From NCBI GenBank assembly GCA_011772595.1, contig WVZH01000343.1, positions 42,619 to 69,199 on the forward strand: a stretch of DNA of 26,581 bases, given 5' to 3'. Origin of the DNA: Anaerolineales bacterium (GTDB lineage Bacteria > Chloroflexota > Anaerolineae > Anaerolineales > E44-bin32). The translations under genes were made by a program, and so were the position numbers. Positions 15,432 through 23,400 of this stretch are shown here, piece after piece (position 1 is the first letter of the stretch; each line of letters starts with the position of its first letter). Below the pieces are notes generated by a model that saw nothing but the letters and a program-made list of their open reading frames with translations, did not search any database and was not told the origin of the DNA.

Positions 15432-15460
15432 AGGATACGCCGAAAGGCTTGGCGAGTCAA
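15432..15460 (-). promoter_or_regulatory. Housekeeping-type promoter of the ubiquitin-like operon
   Basis: On the minus strand TTGACT (15460-15455), a 17-base spacer and TATCCT (15437-15432) fit the -35/-10 consensus closely. Transcription should begin near 15425, seven or so bases before the operator, leaving a leader of about 40 nt. Confidence 0.7.
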
Positions 15461-15600
15461 CCCCCGCAGAGTACTATGGCGCGCGAGGAACACCTCAATA
15501 TCGTCGCAGGTGCGCGCTCCCTCGCGAGCAGCGTCTCTCAGACCCGGGAGTATTGACGCACACCAGAGTTCTCATCTTGATTGTCCCCGGGAGGGACACC

Positions 15601-16749
15601 ATGCCCACGGATTTTAAAACCATTTTTCTGCTCGACCCTGACGTCATTTACCTGAACCACGGGGCCTTTGGTGCTTGCCCGCGACCTGTGTTCGAGGTCT
15701 ACCAACAACTGCAAAGGGAACTCGAACGCCAACCGCAAGAGTTCCTGTCACGTCGTATCCAGGACCGCATGGCGCAAGCCCGCTCAGCCCTGGCTACTTT
15801 CCTCGGATGCCAGGCGGACGAGGTGGTCTATTTCCCCAACCCAACGACCGCCATCAATATGGTCGCCCGCAGCCTCGAGCTGAAGCCCGGCGATGAGATC
15901 CTGTCGACCGATCACGAATACGGCGCCATGGATCGCACATGGCGTTTCATCTGCGAGCAGAGCGGCGCGCGCTACGTTCGCCAACCCATCCCCCTCCCAC
16001 TGACCACGGTCGAGTCCTTCGCGCAGTCCTTTTGGAATGGCGTCAACGCTCACACACGCGTAATCTTTCTCAGTCACATCACCAGCCCCACAGCGCTGCG
16101 CTTTCCGGTTGAAAAGATCTGCCAACGTGCCCGCCAGGCTGGGATCTTGTGCATCGTGGATGGGGCGCACGCACCCGGTCAGATCCCTCTCGACCTCACC
16201 TCGCTGGGCGCCGACCTGTACACAGGCGCATGTCACAAGTGGCTCTGCGCACCAAAGGGTTCCGCCTTCCTCTATGCGCGCAAGGAGATCCAGGATTGGC
16301 TCCGGCCGCTGGTCGTCAGCTGGGGCTGGGAAGCAGATCAACCCAGCGAGTCGCGCTTCATCGACCACCACGAATGGCAGGGCACGCGCGATCCCGCGGC
16401 CTTCCTCAGCGTACCGGCGGCGATTGAATTTCAGCGCCAACACAATTGGGAAGCTGTCCGCACGCGCTGCCACCAGCTTGCCGCAGAGACTCGAGCACGC
16501 ATCAACACTCTCACGGGTCTCGAGCCCATTTGCCCCGACTCGACGACCTGGTTCGTGCAGATGTTCACCGCCCAGCTACCCGAAGTCGACGCGGAGGCGT
16601 TGCAGCAGCAACTCTATGAAACCTATCGCCTTGAGGTAGCGCTGAAGCGCTGGAACGAACAGCCCCTCATCCGGGTCTCTTTCCAGGCCTACAATGACCA
16701 AAAAGATTCCGACGCCCTTCTCAGTGCGCTGCAAGAGATATTGACCTAG
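15601..16749 (+). CDS. Class V PLP-dependent aminotransferase (isopenicillin N epimerase-like)
   Basis: The protein has 382 residues from ATG 15601, supported by GGGAGGG seven bases upstream and by the family-typical opening (VIYLNHGAFGACPRPV). PLP-site features are present: FPNPTTAIN, D187 with H190 (VDGAHAPGQ), and the Schiff-base lysine K213 in TGACHKWL, followed by APKGSAFLY. R-containing GTRDPAAFLSVPAA is the usual segment facing the substrate carboxylate. Relatives act as CefD-like epimerases, cysteine desulfurase-like lyases or aminotransferases; the substrate cannot be told from sequence. It diverges from the ubiquitin-like operon with 214 bp between starts. Its promoter is unclear, and regulation by the shared operator is possible but unproven. 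Confidence 0.9.
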   Translation: MPTDFKTIFLLDPDVIYLNHGAFGACPRPVFEVYQQLQRELERQPQEFLSRRIQDRMAQARSALATFLGCQADEVVYFPNPTTAINMVARSLELKPGDEILSTDHEYGAMDRTWRFICEQSGARYVRQPIPLPLTTVESFAQSFWNGVNAHTRVIFLSHITSPTALRFPVEKICQRARQAGILCIVDGAHAPGQIPLDLTSLGADLYTGACHKWLCAPKGSAFLYARKEIQDWLRPLVVSWGWEADQPSESRFIDHHEWQGTRDPAAFLSVPAAIEFQRQHNWEAVRTRCHQLAAETRARINTLTGLEPICPDSTTWFVQMFTAQLPEVDAEALQQQLYETYRLEVALKRWNEQPLIRVSFQAYNDQKDSDALLSALQEILT

Positions 16750-16901
16750 CACATGGAACCCGCGCATCCAACGACCCTTGAACAACCTCCCGCTCGAAAC
16801 CCCCGAAGCGTCCCCCCCATCGTTCAGGCCTCAAAGGCCTCATAATTCCCACGCTGAATTGGATCTATGAAAATCACTCAATAAGTGCAACAATGATCGT
16901 G

Positions 16902-16917
16902 CCAATAGGTCAATTGG
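16902..16917. promoter_or_regulatory. Inverted repeat CCAAT-N6-ATTGG before the MocR gene
   Basis: Exact 5-base arms surround AGGTCA, ending 22 bases before the start codon. MocR-type regulators often control their own gene from such sites. The arms are short, so chance is possible. Confidence 0.4.
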
Positions 16918-16939
16918 ACATAAGCGCACGGGGTGAACG

Positions 16940-18460
16940 ATGCGAATTCCGTTGAATCTAGAAAGTCCAGTGCCGCTGTATCAACAAATCCAGGGGTTTT
17001 TGCGAACGCAGATCGAGTCGGGGTCGCTGCCTTCCGAAATGAGGTTGCCCGCCACCCGAACGCTGGCCGCCAGTCTCGGGGTGAGTCGCATAACCGTGAC
17101 CAACGCTTATGCCGATTTAGAGGCCGAGGGTCTGATCTACATGCGACCCGGCAGTGGCACCTTCGTTTCGCCCACTCAAGGCGCTACCTATCCGATGCTA
17201 AAAAGCCGTGACCGGGCCAGCGACTGGCCACTTTGGCAGCAGGAACTCTTGAGCCGCACCTGGTTGCCGACTTACCGCGAATTGGAAAGCCTACTGACAC
17301 AAGTCACGCACCCAGAACCGATATCCTTCACTGCCGGTCTTGGCGCTTTGGAGATCTTTCCCGTTGAGGAATTTCGCAAGACCATGAACACCACTTTGCG
17401 ACGCGAGGGATATCGAGCGTTCGAGTATGGGGATCGTGCTGGAAACCCTACCCTGCGTGCAACCATCGCCCACATCCTTACCAATCAAGGAATCCCCACG
17501 ACACATAACGAAGTGCTCATCACCTCAGGGTCACAGCAGGCCATGGCGTTGGTCGCTGGGTTGATACTCCGACCCGGGGACATCGTCGTTGTGGAGAGCC
17601 CAACCTACGTCGGCGCAATCGACCTCTTCCGCTCGCTCGATGTCCGTCTTCTCGGTGTGCCCATGGACAAGCACGGCATGATCATCGATAGTTTGGACGA
17701 GATTTTGCAGACCAGCCGACCTCGCCTGATCTATACGATCCCCACATTCCACAACCCCACAGGTTCGTGCATGAGTGCCACTCGCAGAAGACGCCTGGTC
17801 GATCTGGCCAGTCGCTACGACGTCCCCATCCTGGAAGACGACTGTTTCGGAGATCTTCGTTTCGAGGGTCGTGCGCTCCCGGCGTTGAAGGCGCTCGACA
17901 CGGATGGGAACGTGATCTACACCAACACGTTCTCAAAGGTACTAATGCCCGGTCTGCGGATCGGCTTCTTGGTGGCCTCAGGACCCATCTACGAGGGCCT
18001 CATTGCTTGCAAGCACGCCAGTGACCTCGTCACCTGTAATCCGATACAGCGCGCGCTGGACGCCTACCTTTCCGTCGGCCGCTATCAGGCTCACGCACGG
18101 CGAACTTGCCGACTTTACCGACAACGGCGCGACGCCATGGTAAAGGCACTGGAACGCCATCTCGCGACGGACGTTCGCTGGCACACCCCGCGTGGCGGAT
18201 TGTTCATTTGGCTCCATCTGCCGGAGGGTTGCTCCGCCAACGATCTCTTCACCTTTGCAGGGAAGGAGGGCGTGACGTACGCGCCCGGCTCGCTATTCTT
18301 CCCTGGAGAGCGTGAACAACCCTTCCTGCGGCTAAACTTCACCATCAACCAACCAGAAATCATCGAAGAGGGTATTCGTCGTCTCGGGCGCGCGCTCGAC
18401 CGATATCTTGCTTCTGACGACAAGCCTCCAAACCAACGACCTAGGCCTGTCGCCATTTGA
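16940..18460 (+). CDS. MocR-family regulator: GntR winged helix fused to a class I aminotransferase domain
   Basis: The protein has 506 residues, and GGGGTGA precedes the ATG. Residues about 10-78 form the winged helix (VPLYQQIQGFLRTQIESGSL, LPATRTLAASLGVSR, YADLEAEGLIYMRPGSGTFV). Residues about 125-490 are a fold-type I aminotransferase domain: FEYGDRAGNPTLR, SGSQQAM, HNPTG (N272), LEDD (D300/D301), the PLP lysine K333 in NTFSKVLMPGLRIGF, and R340. MocR proteins such as PdxR and GabR use PLP as sensor and activate or repress vitamin B6 or amine metabolism genes. The adjacent class V aminotransferase is one possible target; no pdxS/pdxT is present here. The effector is not known. Confidence 0.93.
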   Translation: MRIPLNLESPVPLYQQIQGFLRTQIESGSLPSEMRLPATRTLAASLGVSRITVTNAYADLEAEGLIYMRPGSGTFVSPTQGATYPMLKSRDRASDWPLWQQELLSRTWLPTYRELESLLTQVTHPEPISFTAGLGALEIFPVEEFRKTMNTTLRREGYRAFEYGDRAGNPTLRATIAHILTNQGIPTTHNEVLITSGSQQAMALVAGLILRPGDIVVVESPTYVGAIDLFRSLDVRLLGVPMDKHGMIIDSLDEILQTSRPRLIYTIPTFHNPTGSCMSATRRRRLVDLASRYDVPILEDDCFGDLRFEGRALPALKALDTDGNVIYTNTFSKVLMPGLRIGFLVASGPIYEGLIACKHASDLVTCNPIQRALDAYLSVGRYQAHARRTCRLYRQRRDAMVKALERHLATDVRWHTPRGGLFIWLHLPEGCSANDLFTFAGKEGVTYAPGSLFFPGEREQPFLRLNFTINQPEIIEEGIRRLGRALDRYLASDDKPPNQRPRPVAI

Positions 18461-18490
18461 AAACCTCGCCCGCTGGCGAGGAGGTGCCCA

Positions 18491-18727
18491 ATGTACACAT
18501 GGATTGATTATTGGGTTGCAAAAGAAATCCACGAAGACCGACTCAGCCGAGCAGAACACGCACGGCTCGTACAAATGGCGGAGCGGTTATCCCATCGCCG
18601 GCCAAGCATTCGAGCTCTAGCCTTGGCCTGGCTCGGAAGGCAGATGATCTCTTTCGGGTCGCGCTTACAAGCGCGTTACGGCTCGGTTTCGCCTTTCACA
18701 CATAAGCCGCGGCCGACCGCGAGATGA
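18491..18727 (+). CDS. Small hypothetical protein coupled to the radical SAM gene
   Basis: The protein has 78 residues, starts MYTWIDYWVAKEIHEDRL, and has one of the best ribosome sites in the window (GAGGAGGTG before the ATG). The first half is charged and helical (RLSRAEHARLVQMAERLSHR). The second half has an amphipathic, partly hydrophobic helix (IRALALAWLGRQMISFGSRL), so peripheral membrane contact is possible. Its stop overlaps the next start as ATGA, which indicates translational coupling. It begins 30 bases after the MocR stop, so the three genes may form one transcript. I do not recognise a family and assign no function. Confidence 0.75.
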   Translation: MYTWIDYWVAKEIHEDRLSRAEHARLVQMAERLSHRRPSIRALALAWLGRQMISFGSRLQARYGSVSPFTHKPRPTAR

Positions 18728-19527
18728 CTGACTGTGGGATTCGCGACCGGAAAAGCGCGCCGAAGGACAAGCTCCCGCTCCAATCCGGGATTGTCTACGG
18801 TCCGGTGAATTCCCGCCGCCTGGGACGTTCGCTGGGTATCAACCTACTACCCACGGGATACAAAGTGTGCTCCTTCGATTGCATCTACTGCCAATATGGC
18901 CGCACACAGGTCAAGACCCTCACACCCGAAGAGAAGCATTTCCCAACCGTGGACACCGTCCTCGCAGCTGTTGAAGAGAGACTCAAATCCTGCCCACGCA
19001 TCGAAGCCCTCACCTTCTCCGGCAATGGGGAGCCGACCCTGCACCCCGAGTTCGCTGCCATTGCAGAAGGCGTTCGCCTGTTTAGAGACCAACACACTCC
19101 CCAAGCCAGGCTGGCATTGCTCTCCAACGCCACGACGTGCCATCTCGAACGTGTTCACCGCAGTATGGTGATCTTCGATCTTCCGATTTTGAAATTGGAC
19201 ACCGCACACGATCTGATGTTGTCGAGGCTCAATCGACCCGCACCAGCTGTGACACTCGAAAACATCTTGCCTGGATTAAAGGACATCCCTCATCTCGTGA
19301 TCCAATGCGTGCTGATCGCCGGACGCGTGAATAACGCACAAGGCGAGCCACTGGAAACCTGGATCGCCGCACTGAGTGCTATCAAACCAAGACGAGTTCA
19401 GATCTACAGCCTCGATCGCCCAACGCCAAACCGAAGCGTAAAGCGGATTTCGTCCCAGACCTTAACGCGTATCGCCGACGATGCCTCCCGAATAATTGGG
19501 GTTCCTGTCATTCCCTACCCGACCTAA
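18724..19527 (+). CDS. Radical SAM protein (COG0731-like, TYW1/wybutosine-related)
   Basis: The protein has 267 residues and starts in the ATGA overlap with the preceding small gene. The opening IVYGPVNSRRLGRSLGINLLP and the cluster motif C49-x3-C53-x2-C56 (VCSFDCIYC) define a radical SAM enzyme that binds a 4Fe-4S cluster and S-adenosylmethionine. GNGEPTLHPEF is the usual SAM-contact GGEP variant. The overall layout fits the short bacterial COG0731 proteins, related to the tRNA-modifying TYW1 but lacking the flavodoxin domain; their substrates are largely unknown. No partner gene here identifies the reaction. Confidence 0.9.
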   Translation: MTDCGIRDRKSAPKDKLPLQSGIVYGPVNSRRLGRSLGINLLPTGYKVCSFDCIYCQYGRTQVKTLTPEEKHFPTVDTVLAAVEERLKSCPRIEALTFSGNGEPTLHPEFAAIAEGVRLFRDQHTPQARLALLSNATTCHLERVHRSMVIFDLPILKLDTAHDLMLSRLNRPAPAVTLENILPGLKDIPHLVIQCVLIAGRVNNAQGEPLETWIAALSAIKPRRVQIYSLDRPTPNRSVKRISSQTLTRIADDASRIIGVPVIPYPT

Positions 19528-19738
19528 ACTGAAAATCCGCGGACCCCAACTGCATCTGGGCATGGTTCCTGCAACTTCACCTCCGCGAATACGGTCCTTA
19601 GTGGCGCGCCACAGCAGGGAATCTATACTTTAATAAAGCAGGTCCTGGAAGCATGGTGCGTAAGGGAGTATCGGGGCCAGCCAACCGATCCAAGCGACAC
19701 CAAGCACTCGAGTTTGGCCTCTAAATGAGGGACCCGGC

Positions 19739-20191
19739 ATGAAACCACGTTCACCGGGCAACAAATACACAACGGACCGGCGCTCTTATCATGTGCAACC
19801 CATCGATGAGGGTCGCCGACCAAAGGGCGTTATCCTGGTCGTAGAGGACGACGAGGCCATGCGCACAGCGCTGTGCGACATTCTCAACCTACTCAAGTAC
19901 CGCGTGCTCATGGCAGAAGGTGGCCAAGAAGCGGTCGAGATCTTCAAACGCGAACGCGTCGACATCGTCTTGAGCGATCTCATCATGCCGGAAATGGATG
20001 GCGAGTCCCTGTACCAGGCATTATGTGAAATAAATCCAGATGTAAGAATGATCGTGCTCACCGGCCTTCCTCTGGAGGATATGGATCTCAGCCAAGCTGG
20101 GATCTTCGCCTGGATACAAAAGCCCCTCGACATCGATGAGATTTCTCAAACCATCTCCGCAGCGTTAAAGCCTTCTAACCCAGACCCTTGA
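19739..20191 (+). CDS. Single-domain response regulator (CheY-like receiver)
   Basis: The protein has 150 residues, with GAGGG before the ATG. A 28-residue polar N-terminal extension precedes a full receiver domain (about 30-145): acidic pocket E36/D37/D38 (VVEDDEA), phospho-acceptor D80 (LSDLIMPEMDG), T108 (VLTG) and K128 (QKPLD). No output domain follows, so it probably signals by protein contact or phosphorelay. No histidine kinase lies in the window, making it an orphan here. The 210-bp gap before it holds only an AT-rich stretch (19622-19640) that might be a promoter. Confidence 0.9.
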   Translation: MKPRSPGNKYTTDRRSYHVQPIDEGRRPKGVILVVEDDEAMRTALCDILNLLKYRVLMAEGGQEAVEIFKRERVDIVLSDLIMPEMDGESLYQALCEINPDVRMIVLTGLPLEDMDLSQAGIFAWIQKPLDIDEISQTISAALKPSNPDP

Positions 20192-20381
20192 TTCCCCGGA
20201 CTGAATGTTCCTGCCAAACCGCGAGATTCTCAAAAATGGGCCTCATTTGTTGGATCGCCCGTTTGATGTTCTCCATGCTGTTTGCGTACGATAGCCGCAG
20301 ACAGCCTTCTCCATGTACGCCAAAGGCTGTCCCTGGCAACACAGCGACGCTCGCCTCCATTTCCCTCACCTCACACTCATG
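20175..20381 (-). pseudogene. 3' remnant of a class I aminotransferase gene
   Basis: The minus strand reads EASVAVLPGTAFGVHGEGCL followed by RLSYANSMENIKRAIQQM and a short tail to a stop at 20175. This is the unmistakable C-terminal end of aspartate aminotransferase-type enzymes (VAVxPGxxFG...GxxRLSYA). The frame is closed upstream by TAG at 20382-20384, and the lysine-bearing and substrate-binding parts are absent, so only about 65 codons of a normally near-390-codon gene remain. It overlaps the end of the response regulator gene tail to tail. The rest was probably deleted when the adjoining segment with the alpha-2-macroglobulin gene was joined. Confidence 0.75.
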
Positions 20382-20483
20382 CTAGACTGTGTCATCACAT
20401 TCAAAGCCCTCATGCGTGCTCCTGTTTGTGCACACAAGCAACGCTAAAACGCGTGAGGATCAAGCTGGGAGGGAAGAGTTTCC

Positions 20484-23400
20484 ATGAACATGAAGCGCTG
20501 TTTCATCGCCGGCCTGGCACTCCTTATGTTAGCACTTCTCTATGTGGGGTGCGCGCCGAAGACACCCGCGACTCCTGTTGCCACACCTACGCCTGCGGTC
20601 GAACTTGTGGACGAGGGACTGCCCCTGGCGCCAAAAGTGATCGCACAGCGCCCCGTCTATGGCGAAGAGAGCCCCCTAGATACGGCTTTCGAGATCATTT
20701 TCGACCAAGCGATGGACACATCGAAAACCAGCACCCTGTGGCAAGTCATCGATCCCGACGGGATCCCTCTTGCTGGACACACCTCCTGGCCGGATGAACG
20801 CACGCTGCTCTTCCAACCCGACCTGCTGTTGCAGCCGGATTCCAGCTATCAGGTCATCCTGGGCACCAGCGTCACCAGTGCTGAGGGCGTTCCACTGGCT
20901 GCAGAACGCACCTTCGTCTTCAATACCGTCGAGCGTTTACAAGTGGTCCAAGTATTCCCAGACGACGGGACATTCGAGGTCGAAACCGATGCCTTGATCA
21001 CGGCTATGTTCAACCGCCCCGTAGTGCCTCTCACAACAGCAGAGGAGCAAGTCGGATTTCCCCAACCCCTGCGCATTTCTCCACCCGTGGACGGGCAAGG
21101 GGAGTGGTTGAGCACGTCAGTGTACGTCTTTCGACCAGAGGCGCCGCTCACAGGCGGAACCACATACACGGCCACCATCCAGGCTGGTTTGACCGACGTC
21201 ACCGGCTCCGAAGCAACTCGCCTCATGGAGGACGTTTCGTGGCAATTCAGCACTGTAGCCCCAACCATCTCTTCTTTAAAGATCCCGGATGTCGTCAGCA
21301 GCCCCCCGGATGGGTACAGCGACATGCCTCTCAACGCCACGTTTGCTGTCGGATTCCGGCAACCCATGGACCAAGCCAGCGTTGAAGCTGCCTTCTCATT
21401 GACTTCCTTCGAGAACCAATTCGTACCCGGGATATTCGAGTGGGACGACGACGGGCTCGAGATGACCTTCATCCCCAATCGGTTGCTCGATCTGGGCATG
21501 GGCTACACACTCAACCTGAGCAGGAGCGCACGGGCGTTAGATGGAGGCAACCTTAGTGACGGGCTTTTCTGGCGCTTCCACACGGTCTTCCCACCGGCGA
21601 TCATGCACGTCACGCCAGCCAATGGCACGGTCCAGACCTATTTCACCAACGAATTCGTGATCAACTTCACCTCCCCGATGGATCAAGAGACCCTCGAAAA
21701 TCGGGTCGTGGTCACGCCTCGCCCGGAGGGTGGAATCCGCTGGAACTACTACAGTCGCAAGATGGTCGTCTACGGCCTGGAACCTTCCACAGCCTACAAG
21801 GTGCGCATCTTGCCCGGAATGGCCGATCCCTATGGAAATCGCATTCTCGAGGGAATGACTGTCAACTTCGTCACCGCCGAGCTTCAACCTTCAGCGTTCC
21901 TGCAAACACCGGGTTCCTACACCCTTCTACGGGCACAAGGTAAGCAGGAGGTTTATCTTCAGTACGTCAATGTGGAAACGATAGACTTCTCACTCTATCG
22001 GATGAGTCCGGAGCAGTTCGTCACCTATCGGAGCAAGAGGATCGCGGCCGAAGAGCACCAACCATGGCAGGGAGACCTCGTCCACGCCTGGACTGAGACC
22101 ACAACGGGACCGCGCGATCAAGATAACTTGAAGTCGATCGAACTCACCACCAGCGAAGGAGATCCATTACCTCCGGGCATCTATTTCCTGGGAATGAAAA
22201 GCTCCCGAATATCATCCACCTACAATTGGCTGAGCGCACGTGTTTTGATCGTGGCCACCGCCAACATGACGCTGAAATCCACGCTTTCCGAAGCGCTCCT
22301 CTGGCTGACGGACCTCGAAACCGGCGAGCCGGTCAGCGATGTGCCGATCTTCGGGTATGACAGAGCCACGGACTCCCTCGGTCGAGGGACGAGCGACGCC
22401 AGCGGACTCTTGCGCCTCGACCTGGTCGTGCCAGAAGGCCGCTACGAGGAACGCTACTACTTCGCTCAAGATGATCAGAACTTCGCTTTCGCCTCGAGCC
22501 ACATGGGCAGCGACGTCTACCCATACGACTTCGGCATCCGCACCAACTACTACCTCGATCCCAATCAAGTTAGCGTTTACCTGTACACCGACCGCCCGCT
22601 CTACCGCCCCGGCCACACGGTGTACTTCAAAGGCATCGTGCGCCTCAACGACGACCTAGAATACACTTTGCCCACCGAGGAAGAAGTGGAGGTGACAGTC
22701 AGCAGTTACGGGGAGACCGTCTTCGAACAAACGCTTCCGCTTTCCACCTTCGGCACCTTCGACGGCGATTTTAAACTGGATGAGCAGGCTGCACTTGGTG
22801 ACTACTCCATCCGCGTCCGCTTCCCTGAAGAAGAGACCTCCATCGGTTGGCGGTCGTTCAACGTCGCCGAGTATCGCAAACCGGAATTTCAGGTCGACAT
22901 CCAGGCTTCCGCAAGCGATGTTCTCGACGGTGACACAGTCGAGCTCGCTGTCAGCGCCGACTTCTTCTCAGGCGGGGCTGTGGCCGACGCTGAGGTAAGT
23001 TGGGTCCTGAGAACACAGGATTATATGTACCGCGCCTCCGGCGAGTTCAGCCGTTTCCAATTCCTCGATTTCGAGTACGACGCCCATTATTGGTATCAAG
23101 AGCCCTTCAGCTACAGCGATCTAATCGCAGAGGGCGAGGGCCGTACGAATGAGCACGGCGAGTTCCTTCTTTCGCTACCGGTCGACTTGAGCGAACTCGG
23201 CTCTAGCCAACGCCTCACTTTCGAGGCCACAGTGACCGATCTGGCCAACAACGAAGTCAGCAGCCGGGTGCAGATCGTAGCGCACCTCAGTGAGTTCTAC
23301 ATCGGTGTCCGTCCCCAAAACTACGTCGGTCGGGCCGGAAGTGAAGAGACCTTTGAGTTCGTCGTATTGGATTGGGATGGTGAGCCCGTGGCTTCCCAAT

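Noticed and set aside
15145..15600. N-terminal extension of the class V aminotransferase from ATG 15145
   Set aside because: The extension is antisense to the GntR domain of the E1 gene; ATG 15601 has a strong ribosome site and the family-typical start.
16230..16245. TGTCACAAG inside the class V aminotransferase gene, resembling the ECF -35 block
   Set aside because: It encodes the conserved CHKW around the PLP lysine and has no GTTA at the right distance.
16826..16840. AGGCCT-CAA-AGGCCT inverted repeat after the class V aminotransferase gene
   Set aside because: Only six-base arms with no T-run; too weak to call a terminator.
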